Assembly (NCBI RefSeq): GCF_016803135.1 | Contig: NZ_JAEVFE010000001.1 | Span: 62,001 to 126,000 of the forward strand | Direction of reading: 5' to 3' | Length of the DNA: 64,000 nt | DNA from: Altererythrobacter sp. C41 | GTDB lineage: Bacteria > Pseudomonadota > Alphaproteobacteria > Sphingomonadales > Sphingomonadaceae | Part shown: positions 17,178 through 25,786 of the stretch, piece by piece | Numbering within the stretch: the first letter of the stretch is position 1 | How the letters are laid out: each line of letters begins with the position of its first letter | The notes under the pieces: generated by a model | Seen by the model: only the letters and a program-made list of their open reading frames with translations | Database searches by the model: none | What the model was told of the DNA's origin: nothing | Made by a program: the position numbers and the translations under genes

Positions 17178-18644
17178 CTACCGCGCGGAGAGGCCGCCCA
17201 TCGTGAAGTATTTGAGCTCGAGGAATTCATCCAAACCGTACTTGGAGCCCTCACGGCCAACGCCGGATTCCTTCACCCCGCCGAACGGCGCGGCTTCGCT
17301 CGAGATGATCCCTTCGTTGAGGCCGATCATCCCGTATTCGAGCTGCTCGGCCACGCGCCACGCGCGCCCGAGATCGCGAGTCCAGAAATAAGCTGCGAGG
17401 CCGTAGGGCGTGTCGTTTGCCCGGGCGACGACCTCTGCCTCCGTCTCGAACGGCATGATCGGTGCGACCGGCCCGAAGATCTCTGCGCTGGCGATCTCCA
17501 TCGAGGAATCGACGCCAGTGAGGATCGTCGGCGCGTAGAAATTGCCGCCTAGTGCATGTCCGCCGCCGCCGACCACGCAATGCGCGCCTTTCGCCAGCGC
17601 ATCGCGCACCAAGCCGTCCACTTTCTCTACGGCGGCCGAATTGATCAGCGGGCCGATCGCGTTTCCACCTACCAAACCCTCGCCCACCGGCAAGGCTTCG
17701 ACTGCGGCCGCGAAACGCGCCGCGAACTCGTCCGCGACCCCGGACTGGACGAACAGGCGATTGGCGCAGACGCAGGTCTGCCCGGCGTTGCGGAACTTCG
17801 ACTGGATCGCGCCCGCGACTGCCGCATCGATGTCCGCATCGTCGAAGACGATGAACGGCGCGTTCCCGCCGAGCTCGAGGGACAGCTTCTTCACCGTCCC
17901 CGCACATTGCGCCATCAGCAGCTTGCCGACGCGCGTGGATCCGGTGAACGACAGCTTGCGGATGTCCGGACTGTCCGTCAGCACGCGGGCGACGGATTCC
18001 GCTCGGGCGGAGGTGACGACCTCGAGCACACCTTCCGGAAAGCCGGCGTCCCGTGCGAGCGTCGCCAATGCCAGTGCGCTCAAAGGGGTATCCTCGGCCG
18101 GCTTCAGGACGATAGTGCAGCCCGCCGCAAGCGCGGGCGCGACCTTGCGCGTCACCATGCCGACCGGGAAGTTCCACGGCGTGATGGCCCCGACAACACC
18201 AACCGGTTGACGCAGCACGAGCAGGCGGCGGCCCGGCGCATTCGTGGGAATGACGTCGCCGTAGGCGCGCTTGCCTTCTTCGGCGAACCACTCGACGAAG
18301 CTCGCGCCGTAGACGATCTCCCCCAGCGCTTCGGCAATGGGCTTGCCCTGCTCTCGTGTGAGCAGGGTGGCGAGGGCTTCCTGATTGTCGAGGATGAGGT
18401 CGTGCCAGCGGCTCAGGATCGCGGCGCGTTCCTTGGCGGTCCTGGCCGCCCAGTCCGGAAGCGCCTCTTTCGCCCTGACCACGGCTCGCGCGGTATCTTC
18501 GGCATCCATGTCCGCGACGTCAGCGATATGCGTGCCAGTGGCAGGGTTATTGACTGCGAAGCGGGACGTGACGTCATTCCCCGGCGCGATCCGGGCGAGG
18601 AGATCGGCGTCGGCGGCGCGGTCCATGGTGGTGATCACGTTCAT
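17178..18644 (-). CDS. gabD: NAD(P)-dependent succinate/glutarate-semialdehyde dehydrogenase
   Basis: A 488-residue aldehyde dehydrogenase. The ATG at 18644 has a near-perfect GGGAGG site and lies 14 bases after the aminotransferase stop. The active site has E257 in LELGGN and the nucleophile C291 in GQTCVC; the C-V-C pair with C293 is typical of GabD-type enzymes. ITPWNFP and FTGSTRVGK form the coenzyme site. GabD/DavD enzymes oxidise succinate semialdehyde, and glutarate semialdehyde in the 5-aminovalerate route. With the neighbouring aminotransferase and the nearby glutaryl-CoA genes, glutarate semialdehyde is a plausible substrate. The chain length cannot be decided from sequence. Confidence 0.9.
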   Translation of the reverse strand: MNVITTMDRAADADLLARIAPGNDVTSRFAVNNPATGTHIADVADMDAEDTARAVVRAKEALPDWAARTAKERAAILSRWHDLILDNQEALATLLTREQGKPIAEALGEIVYGASFVEWFAEEGKRAYGDVIPTNAPGRRLLVLRQPVGVVGAITPWNFPVGMVTRKVAPALAAGCTIVLKPAEDTPLSALALATLARDAGFPEGVLEVVTSARAESVARVLTDSPDIRKLSFTGSTRVGKLLMAQCAGTVKKLSLELGGNAPFIVFDDADIDAAVAGAIQSKFRNAGQTCVCANRLFVQSGVADEFAARFAAAVEALPVGEGLVGGNAIGPLINSAAVEKVDGLVRDALAKGAHCVVGGGGHALGGNFYAPTILTGVDSSMEIASAEIFGPVAPIMPFETEAEVVARANDTPYGLAAYFWTRDLGRAWRVAEQLEYGMIGLNEGIISSEAAPFGGVKESGVGREGSKYGLDEFLELKYFTMGGLSAR

Positions 18645-18658
18645 CGGCCGCCTCCCCG

Positions 18659-20032
18659 TTACAAAAGGCCGTGGGCCGCTGCCGTCTTGTCGAGGCCGAT
18701 CTTGGTCTTCTCGATCATCTCGTCGATTTCGGAGCGTCCGATCGTGAGCGGCGGGCAGGCGACCATCGTGTGGCCCACCGCGCGCAGGATGAGGTTTTCC
18801 CCGATGCAGTGCTCCCGGCATTCGATCGCCGGCTGCTCCGTCGGCGCGAAGAACTCGCGGCTGGCCTTGTCGCGCACCAGCTGGAGGCCGGCGATCAGGC
18901 TCACGCCGCGCAACTCCCCGACGATCGGATGCGAGTCCGCCAGTTGCTGCAAGGAACTCCGGAAGTAGGGAGCCGTCTCGTCACGCACCTTCTCGATCAG
19001 GCCCTCGCGCTCGATAATGTCGATATTGGCGAGCGCGACCGCGCAGGACACCGGGTGGCCCGAATAGGTATAGCCGTGCGAAATAACGCCGCCGCCGTTG
19101 ATGGCGTCGCTCACGCGCTTGTTCATGGCGACCGCGGCGATGGGAAGGTATCCGGACGAAAGGCCCTTCGCCATCGGCATCAGGTCGGGTTCGATGCCGT
19201 ACGTGTGCGACCCGAACCAGTTGCCCGTGCGGCCGAACCCGCAGATCACTTCGTCGGCCACCAGCAGGATGTCGTATTTCCTGCAGATGCGCTGGATCTC
19301 GGGCCAGTAGGTCGAGGGCGGATCGATCACGCCGCCTGCACCCTGGACCGGCTCCCCGACGAAAGCCGCGACGTTTTCGGCACCAAGCTCCAGAATCTTG
19401 GTCTCGAGCGCGCGCGCGGCTTCGAGGCCGAATTCCTCGGGCGTCTTGCCCTGGCCGTGCCGGTACCAGTGCGGTTCGATGATATGCTCGAAGCCGGGCA
19501 GGAGCGATTGACCCATCGCATGCATCGGAGCCATGCCGCCGAGGCTCGTCGCGGCCAGCGTGCTGCCGTGATAGCCGAGAGTACGACCGATGAAGACGTT
19601 CTTGCTCGGCTGCCCCTGGACTTCCCAGAAGTGGCGCACGAGCCTGATGATCGTGTCGTTGGCCTCGGACCCGGAGTTGGCGAAGAAGAAATAGTCGAGC
19701 CCTTCGGGCGTCAGTTCCGAAAGGCGGCGGGCGAGGCGTATCTGGGTCGGCGTCGAGCTCGAGAAGAAGGTGTTGTAGTAAGGTAGCGTCGCCATCTGCT
19801 TCGATGCGGCGTCGACCAGTTCCTGGCGGCCATAGCCGACATTCACGCACCACAGGCCTGCCATGGTGTCGAGGATCTTGTTGCCGTCGCTGTCCCAGAT
19901 GTAGCAGCCGTCCGCGTGAGTGAAGACGCGAACGCCTTGTTCGCCAAGCACTTTGGGATCGGTGAACGGATGCAGATGGTGCTCACGGTCCAGCGCCTGC
20001 CATTCGGCGGTGGTGGTGGTAATCTGCTCCAT
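18659..20032 (-). CDS. SpuC-like omega-aminotransferase (class III, PLP)
   Basis: A 457-residue fold-type I aminotransferase. The ATG at 20032 has GGGAG six bases upstream; an in-frame start further up lacks this. The sequence closely follows SpuC-type putrescine:pyruvate aminotransferases: EWQALDREHHLHPFTD, YIWDSDGNKILDTMAGLWCVNVGYG, ANSGSEAND, the D-E-V-I-CGFGRTG cofactor site, PLP lysine K289 in PMAKGLSSGY, and HGYTYSGHPVSCAVAL. Known relatives transfer amino groups from putrescine, cadaverine, beta-alanine or other omega-amino acids to pyruvate. It is followed immediately by the semialdehyde dehydrogenase that would oxidise the product, and preceded by a PaiB-like gene. Confidence 0.88.
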   Translation of the reverse strand: MEQITTTTAEWQALDREHHLHPFTDPKVLGEQGVRVFTHADGCYIWDSDGNKILDTMAGLWCVNVGYGRQELVDAASKQMATLPYYNTFFSSSTPTQIRLARRLSELTPEGLDYFFFANSGSEANDTIIRLVRHFWEVQGQPSKNVFIGRTLGYHGSTLAATSLGGMAPMHAMGQSLLPGFEHIIEPHWYRHGQGKTPEEFGLEAARALETKILELGAENVAAFVGEPVQGAGGVIDPPSTYWPEIQRICRKYDILLVADEVICGFGRTGNWFGSHTYGIEPDLMPMAKGLSSGYLPIAAVAMNKRVSDAINGGGVISHGYTYSGHPVSCAVALANIDIIEREGLIEKVRDETAPYFRSSLQQLADSHPIVGELRGVSLIAGLQLVRDKASREFFAPTEQPAIECREHCIGENLILRAVGHTMVACPPLTIGRSEIDEMIEKTKIGLDKTAAAHGLL

Positions 20033-20136
20033 TTCGAACTCCCATTCCTTCGGTTCCGGTTCGGGGTATGCCGCTCGGATGGGAGGCATCAGATGATTAA
20101 ATCGCCAGTACCGGTGCGCGGGGCGCACCGCTGGTA

Positions 20137-20784
20137 TCAGCTCTCCTCGGCTGTCCGTTCGTTCTCACGCATGAGGGCCGCAATCTCCTGATCGCCGAAC
20201 CAGCCGCGGGCTTCGAGGGCATCGATCACCCTTGCGCGGTCGCCGACAGGGTGGGTCTGGCTCAACTTGGTGACCCCCTCGACGCTGTCGATCTCGATGC
20301 GGAACGACCGGATGTGAGGCAGGAGCGCATCGACGCGGCCTTCCGGCGCCTGCGCCATGGTCCACGGGGAACTGTGTCCCTGCTCGACCATCTCTGTTAC
20401 GCGATCGAGCAGCCGCAACTGCGTCTCGTCGTCATCGATCGGATCGAGAGTTCCGCGGACATGTGCGGTGACATAGTTCCAGGTCGGCACCGTCGGACGT
20501 TCGCGGTACCAGCCGGCAGAGACATAGGCATGCGGTCCGGCAAATACCGCCAGCGCGGTATCGCCGGCCCGAAGCGCCTGCGCGTGCGGATTGTTTCGCG
20601 CCATGTGCCCGATCAGCCGCGTCTCCGCCGGATCGTCGGTCTCGAAATAGATCGGGATGGAAGTCGCCCAGGGCCCGGTCTCACCGGTCGTGATCAGAAG
20701 CGCGAACGGGTGGTCGCGCACGATCTGCCGCGGGTCCTCCGCGATGTAGGCCTTGGGCGCATAGAGGCGGCGTTCGTCGTCCAT
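20137..20784 (-). CDS. PaiB-like FMN-binding split-barrel protein
   Basis: A 215-residue member of the PaiB/FMN_bind_2 family: MDDERRLYAPKAYIAEDP, HPFALLITTGETGPWATSIPIYFE, GHMARNNPHAQAL, VFAGPHAYVSAGWY, VPTWNYVTAHVRG and the C-terminal KLSQTHPVGDRARVIDALE. In Bacillus the paiAB pair affects polyamine- and sporulation-related expression; the biochemical activity of PaiB is not settled. It heads the minus-strand set PaiB - aminotransferase - semialdehyde dehydrogenase - porin, with about 104 bases before the aminotransferase start. That context supports a link to amine metabolism. No DNA-binding motif is visible despite the family name (negative transcriptional regulator). Confidence 0.88.
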   Translation of the reverse strand: MDDERRLYAPKAYIAEDPRQIVRDHPFALLITTGETGPWATSIPIYFETDDPAETRLIGHMARNNPHAQALRAGDTALAVFAGPHAYVSAGWYRERPTVPTWNYVTAHVRGTLDPIDDDETQLRLLDRVTEMVEQGHSSPWTMAQAPEGRVDALLPHIRSFRIEIDSVEGVTKLSQTHPVGDRARVIDALEARGWFGDQEIAALMRENERTAEES

Positions 20785-20966
20785 AATTCACGTCTCTCCC
20801 GATCGACTGGCTCCATCATGTCCACCGCCGCGCGCGCGGGCAGATGCCGAATATGCGCTCGCCGGTGCGGAAGGGGCACCGACAATGCAGCACCGATGGT
20901 GGTGACCCGGCCTCACCGGTCGAGGATGGCTTTCGCACCGGATCATCTCCCTGCGCTCCGATAGAC

Positions 20967-22169
20967 ATGATCGGCATGGACCATGATGCCGGGGAGTGTG
21001 AAGCGTTGGGGGAAGTAATCGCGAGTGCCGGCGGACGTGAGCAGCCCCTGGCTTCGATCGAGCAGGCTTATGCCGGTAAGCTGATGCCCGGCGAGCAGGT
21101 GCACCTGTTCCGCAACACGCACCATGTCTTTCCCTGCCGGCGCATCTCACGCGGCGACGGTCCGGTTCAGGATTTGCCGCGGAGCTCCGATATTATCGAG
21201 AACTTCCCGGTAAGGGCCGGCGAGCAGGAGTTCGATCTTTACGACTATGTCTCGCGGAACCGGCTCGTCGGCCTGCTGATGCTGAAGGACGGTAGAATCG
21301 TTCACGAGCGTTACGAACTCGGGATCGACGCGGCCACGCGGTGGATGTCCATGTCCATGGCCAAATCCGTAAGCACGCTTCTGATCGGCATTGCCATCCG
21401 CGACGGGTTCATCGGCAGTGTCGACGATCCGCTGACCGACTACCTGCCCGAGCTGCGGGGAAGCGGTTATGACGGCGTCTCGATCCGTCACCTGATGCAG
21501 ATGACCTCGGGTGTCGAATGGGACGATACGCATACCGATCCCAACTCACACCGGCGCCACATGCTTGCCCTGCAGGTTGGCCAGCAGCCGGATGCCATTC
21601 TGAAATACATGGCGAGCCTCCCCCGGGTCGCGGAGCCCGGCACCCGTTGGAACTACAGCACGGGCGAGACGCATGTCGTGGGGGCATTGGTAAAGGCCGC
21701 GACCGGGCGCTGGCTCGCCGATTACCTTTCCGACAAGCTCTGGTCGCGGCTCGGTATGGATGCCGACGCCGAATGGTGGCTCGAGGCGCCCGATGGACTC
21801 GAAGTCGCCGGCAGCGGCATCTGCGCCACGCTTCGCGATTATGCGCGGCTCGGCCTCTTCGCCATGAACGACGGCCGGATCGGGGACGAGCAGGTTTTGC
21901 CCACCGGCTGGATCGAAGAGTCCACCGCGCCGCGCGAAGCAGGCGGCGAACCCCTGAACTACGGGTACATGTGGTGGCCGGTGCCCGACGCCGAAGGATC
22001 CTTTGCCGACGGCGCGTTTAGCGCTCGCGGGATCTTCGGGCAGTATATCTACGTCAATCCGGCCGAGCGGGTGGTGCTGACGGTGCTCAGTTCGCGGTCC
22101 AAGCCGAAGTTCGCCGAAGCGATACTCGATAACCACTTCTTCAATTCGGCTGTGGAGGCTCTGCGCTGA
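20967..22169 (+). CDS. Cytoplasmic-looking serine hydrolase of the beta-lactamase / NylB fold
   Basis: A 400-residue paralogue of the Tat-exported hydrolase at 10630-11838, with the same order of motifs: LVGLLMLKDGRIVHERY, nucleophile S130-M-A-K133, MQMTSGVEW, Y230 in WNYSTGE, GYMWWPV and GQYIYVNP. No signal peptide or Tat motif is visible at any of the possible starts (20967, 20976, or TTG 21006, which has GGGGAG upstream), so this copy seems to stay inside the cell. The exact start is uncertain. Related enzymes hydrolyse amides such as 6-aminohexanoate dimer, or esters. It is divergent from the PaiB operon and ends five bases from a convergent LysR gene. Confidence 0.8.
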   Translation: MIGMDHDAGECEALGEVIASAGGREQPLASIEQAYAGKLMPGEQVHLFRNTHHVFPCRRISRGDGPVQDLPRSSDIIENFPVRAGEQEFDLYDYVSRNRLVGLLMLKDGRIVHERYELGIDAATRWMSMSMAKSVSTLLIGIAIRDGFIGSVDDPLTDYLPELRGSGYDGVSIRHLMQMTSGVEWDDTHTDPNSHRRHMLALQVGQQPDAILKYMASLPRVAEPGTRWNYSTGETHVVGALVKAATGRWLADYLSDKLWSRLGMDADAEWWLEAPDGLEVAGSGICATLRDYARLGLFAMNDGRIGDEQVLPTGWIEESTAPREAGGEPLNYGYMWWPVPDAEGSFADGAFSARGIFGQYIYVNPAERVVLTVLSSRSKPKFAEAILDNHFFNSAVEALR

Positions 22170-22173
22170 TCGA

Positions 22174-23157
22174 TCAGGCGGCGGATTTCAGCGCCGGGTA
22201 ATCGGCCGTCAGCGCCGAGGTGACCCATTGCCGGAAGCGCCTGAGCAGCGGATCATTCCAGCGGTCGCGGCGGGCGTAGAGCGTATAGCGGCCAAGGCGC
22301 GGCGCGAAATGCGGATTGTCCTTTCCGATGTCGATCAGCGCTCCCGATTGAAGATCGGCTCCGGCCGTCACCGGATTGGCAAGGGCGATGCCTCGCCCAT
22401 GCCGCGCCGCGTCGAGCGTAAGATGCCCCTCCCACAGACGCGCGCCGGTGAGGCCGGAGCTGTCTTCCACACCGTAGGAAGCAAGCCACTTGGCCCAGGT
22501 CTGGAAGCTGTCTTCGTGAAGCAGGCGGTGCTGGAGGAGATCCGCAGGCGTCGTCGGGGTCCGGGTACTGCTGAGATAGCTGGGACTGGCGACCGCGATG
22601 ATGGGGGCCTCGACCAGTATTTGCCGCCTTAGCTGCGGCAGCAGTTCCGGCTCCGCTTCGTAGGTCGCGTGAAAGCGAACGTCGACGTCAGCCTCGTGCG
22701 CGGCGAAGTCGGGGCTCTGGTCGGTCGGGCGCAGGACGATGTCGGCATCGTTGTTGCGCCGCTCGAATTGCTCCAGTCGGCTGGATAGCCAGTGCAGTGC
22801 AAAGCCCGATGTGCTCCAGATGTGCAGTCGCCGGTGGTGGCCCTCGCTCATCAGGTCGAGCGTAGCGTGCGCCAGCATGTCCATCGCGGACGACACTCGC
22901 CCGTGATAGTCGCGGCCCCGCTCGGTGAGGGCGATCCCGTACGGCGTGCGTTCTACCAGTTGCACGCCGGCCCACGATTCGATCGCACGAAGATGGCGGC
23001 TGATCACGGCATGATCGCGGTCCAGCCATTGTGCCGCCCGCCTGACGCCGCCCAGCCGCGCAACCGCGTCGAAGGCCCGCAGCGCCTCGAACGGCGGCAG
23101 GGCCTTCCGCGAAGGCGGATTATCGGATCGTGGAACCGGGGGCTGATCGTCCGCCAT
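22174..23157 (-). CDS. LysR-type transcriptional regulator
   Basis: A 327-residue LysR protein with an N-terminal helix-turn-helix (about residues 22-80: FEALRAFDAVARLGGVRRAA, DHAVISRHLRAIESWAGVQLVERT) and a GcvA-like effector domain (WSTSGFALHWLSSRL, EADVDVRFHATYE, GLTGARLWEGHLTLDAARHGRGIALANP). The helix-turn-helix departs from the usual 'QPAVSRQI' form but keeps the VISRHLR core. It is divergent from the OprB-type porin gene, 156 bases apart, and convergent with the serine hydrolase. The porin is therefore the most likely target. The inducer is unknown. Confidence 0.87.
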   Translation of the reverse strand: MADDQPPVPRSDNPPSRKALPPFEALRAFDAVARLGGVRRAAQWLDRDHAVISRHLRAIESWAGVQLVERTPYGIALTERGRDYHGRVSSAMDMLAHATLDLMSEGHHRRLHIWSTSGFALHWLSSRLEQFERRNNDADIVLRPTDQSPDFAAHEADVDVRFHATYEAEPELLPQLRRQILVEAPIIAVASPSYLSSTRTPTTPADLLQHRLLHEDSFQTWAKWLASYGVEDSSGLTGARLWEGHLTLDAARHGRGIALANPVTAGADLQSGALIDIGKDNPHFAPRLGRYTLYARRDRWNDPLLRRFRQWVTSALTADYPALKSAA

Positions 23158-23313
23158 TCAAATCCTTCGATGCATTCGCGAGAGTGAATTGCCTATCATT
23201 CGGCGCTGCGGCGGGCGGGTCAAGAGGGGCAACCCGAATGCGCGGCGGTGCTGCATATGCACCACACCTTTCCGCCTTGGCATCTGGCGAATAGCGTGGG
23301 CAGGTGGTCCAGT

Positions 23314-24528
23314 ATGCCCCCGATGACTGACATGCGACAGATGGCCGAGCATCGGTTTTCCGGCTTCCGGCGTCCGGCTCGTGCCATGCTGGGCTCCGCG
23401 CTGGCAGCGAGCGGAGCGGCGATGGCCTCACCCGCCGCGGCATCGGAGGATCCGCAGACCTTTATCGAAGGCGGCATCACGATCGATACGCTGTCCAACC
23501 GGTCGGGAGGGCAACGCCGCGACAGCCGCGTGCTAGGCCTGGCGAGCGTGGCCGCAGGCGTGAACGCGCTGCGTAGCGGACCGCTCGAAATATCGGGCTT
23601 CGTCGAAGTGCAACTCGTCGATGGCGACGGGTTTTCTGAAGATGTGGTCGGCGACGGGCAGGTCGTCAGCAACATCGACGCCGTGCCGGGTATTCGCCCG
23701 ATAGAAGCCTGGCTCCAACTGGGCACGGAGGGCGGGCGGCACCGCCTCAAGGCGGGGCTGGTCGATCTCAATCGCGAATTCGACATGCAGCAGGTGGGGA
23801 GCATGTTCCTCAACAGTTCGCACGGCATCGGCGCCGAACTGTCGCAGTCGGGAGCGAACGGTCCCTCCATCTTCCCGACCACGACCACCGCGGTCGTCTA
23901 TGGCTTCGAAGCCGATCGCTGGGGTGCGAGGGTGGGCGCCTTCAATGCGGTCGCGGGCGATCCTGCGCACCCGAAGAAGACGGTCTTGCCCTTCCCGGGC
24001 GAGGACGGATTGCTGCTGATAGCCGAGGCCGAACATCGGTCCGGAAGCTTGCGAACCTATGCCGGCCTCTGGGCATACAGCACTGCTTCCCCCGACCTCC
24101 TGCACCCGGATGACGCGGCCGGCGATCGGTGGCGCAGTCGTGGCGCTTACGCCGCTATGGAGACGACGCTCGCAACGGCGCACACCGGCGAAAAGCTCGA
24201 ATCATGGGTTCGGGTCGGCGTTGCCAATGAGGCTGTCCTCCCTGTCGCGACCTATCTGGGCGGCGGAATTCGCTACGGCACCGAGAACCGAGGCATCGGC
24301 TTCGCCATTGCCCATGCGCGCCTCGGCGATCCGGCGATCGATGCCGCAGCGATCGGCGGCGATGGGGCTCAGCGGGCGGAGACGAACTTCGAACTCAGCT
24401 ATGTTCACGCGCTGACGCCGGCAGTGACCATTCAGCCCGATGTTCAGTACGTGCGCAATCCCGGCTGGGATCCGGCCATCGACGACGCGCTGGTCATTGG
24501 TTTGCGGCTGAGCGTCGGCTTTCGCTGA
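23314..24528 (+). CDS. OprB-type carbohydrate-selective porin
   Basis: A 404-residue outer-membrane protein. ATG 23314 is chosen because AGGTGG lies six bases upstream; several other ATGs follow closely. The signal peptide runs to about ASPAAASED. The barrel has OprB hallmarks: AWLQLGTEGGRHRLKAGLVDLN, EFDMQQVGSMFLNSSHGIGAELSQSG, NGPSIFPTTTTAVVYGFE, RVGAFNAVAGDP, and a terminal VIGLRLSVGFR strand. OprB proteins admit sugars and other small neutral solutes. Its last 35 bases overlap the end of the convergent PepSY gene. The upstream LysR gene probably controls it. Confidence 0.82.
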   Translation: MPPMTDMRQMAEHRFSGFRRPARAMLGSALAASGAAMASPAAASEDPQTFIEGGITIDTLSNRSGGQRRDSRVLGLASVAAGVNALRSGPLEISGFVEVQLVDGDGFSEDVVGDGQVVSNIDAVPGIRPIEAWLQLGTEGGRHRLKAGLVDLNREFDMQQVGSMFLNSSHGIGAELSQSGANGPSIFPTTTTAVVYGFEADRWGARVGAFNAVAGDPAHPKKTVLPFPGEDGLLLIAEAEHRSGSLRTYAGLWAYSTASPDLLHPDDAAGDRWRSRGAYAAMETTLATAHTGEKLESWVRVGVANEAVLPVATYLGGGIRYGTENRGIGFAIAHARLGDPAIDAAAIGGDGAQRAETNFELSYVHALTPAVTIQPDVQYVRNPGWDPAIDDALVIGLRLSVGFR

Positions 24529-25582
24529 CGCGCCTGGCGCGCCGCTGCCAGCTCAGCACGCCGAGGACAATCATCGTCACCAGCCAGCATCCGATCGTGA
24601 GGTTGAGCAAGCGGCCGGGGACCGCCCCGATCTGGCCCGTGTGGATGGGATAGAGCCATTCGATCAGCCGGCGCGCAGGGCTGCTCGATCGAGCGTCATG
24701 GTCGCCGAGAATACGGCCGTCGACGGAGGATACCCATACGGTGGTCGCGCCGAACTGACGAGGGATCTCGCCTGTCGCTCGCAATCTGATCCGGTACCAG
24801 GGCGCGTCTTCCCCGGGCATCGAGAGCGCGGTGAGTTCTCCGCCCGGATAACGCGAGAGGGCGCGCGCCATTGCCTCGCCCGGACCGACGGTAACTGGGC
24901 CGGACGGGCCTGCCGCCGGGTCCGCCAGGCCGCCGTCTATCGCGCCCTCGATCGTGTCCAGAAAGGCGAGCTGGATACCGGCTGCGACCATGAGCGCCGC
25001 GGGCACGCCCACCCACAGGCCCAGCAGCCTGTGCCAGCCCGCCATGCGAGCCGAACTCGGTCCCCGAGGCCGGGTGGTCAATGCGCGCCGGAAGTTTCTG
25101 GCGGGCCAGGCCGTTATGAGACCGAGGACGATGTTGCTGAGAAGCAGCAAGCCGCTGATCCCGATCAGCACCGTGCCGGTGTTCCCGAGCAGGAGCGACT
25201 TGTGGAATAGTGTCAGCGTTTCGAACACGGCACCATCGGAAAACTTCTCGTGATCGGGCCGGTCGCGGAGCACATCGCCCCCGCCGTTCACGCGAATGGT
25301 CCGATCCCCGCCTGGTGCGGAGGCGTAGATGTCGTATTGGCCGGGGATACCTCCGGTCGCCCACATGCCGCTGACCTCCAGTCCGTCGCGCTCGACCGCC
25401 TCGATGCTCTCTCCCAACCTTTCGACGCTGGTCTGGGTAGGAACGCCGCTCAGCCACCAGTCGTCGAGTTCCGCCCGGAACGAGATCGCAATGCCGCTGA
25501 GGGCCTGGAGCAGCCAGAAAACCGCCGCTGCGAGGCTCAGGTACTTGTGCACGCGCCGTGCGCTTGTGCGGGCTGCCATCAT
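24494..25582 (-). CDS. PepSY-associated transmembrane protein
   Basis: A 362-residue inner-membrane protein of the PepSY_TM type. There are about four transmembrane helices: VHKYLSLAAAVFWLLQALSG, TGTVLIGISGLLLLSNIVLG, LLGLWVGVPAALMVAAGIQL and LLNLTIGCWLVTMIVLGVLS. Periplasmic PepSY-like segments lie between helices 1-2 and 3-4 (the latter with PWYRIRLRATGEIPRQFG..TVWVSSVDGRILG). Conserved H12-K at the first helix, LTLFHKSLLLG and WHRLLG are typical. In other bacteria such proteins accompany siderophore receptors and may reduce or move metal ions. Here there is no adjacent receptor; the nearest neighbours are a porin and the second amidohydrolase operon. Confidence 0.85.
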   Translation of the reverse strand: MMAARTSARRVHKYLSLAAAVFWLLQALSGIAISFRAELDDWWLSGVPTQTSVERLGESIEAVERDGLEVSGMWATGGIPGQYDIYASAPGGDRTIRVNGGGDVLRDRPDHEKFSDGAVFETLTLFHKSLLLGNTGTVLIGISGLLLLSNIVLGLITAWPARNFRRALTTRPRGPSSARMAGWHRLLGLWVGVPAALMVAAGIQLAFLDTIEGAIDGGLADPAAGPSGPVTVGPGEAMARALSRYPGGELTALSMPGEDAPWYRIRLRATGEIPRQFGATTVWVSSVDGRILGDHDARSSSPARRLIEWLYPIHTGQIGAVPGRLLNLTIGCWLVTMIVLGVLSWQRRARRVSESRRSAANQ

Positions 25583-25786
25583 TGTGCTTCATCCCCTCCG
25601 GTCGGACGGGGACAAAGTGAGCTTCGGTCAGCACCGCGCCAGATGCGAATGAGGGTGGCGGTGGTGACTTCACGGCAACAGGGGATGCTTCGAACGCGCC
25701 TGTCTGCGCGGGTGGGCCTGTGTTGCATTTCCCAGCGAGACCGCTGAACGAAGAAGGTTGAAGGGGTGCTTGTGGGGAGGGGAAGA

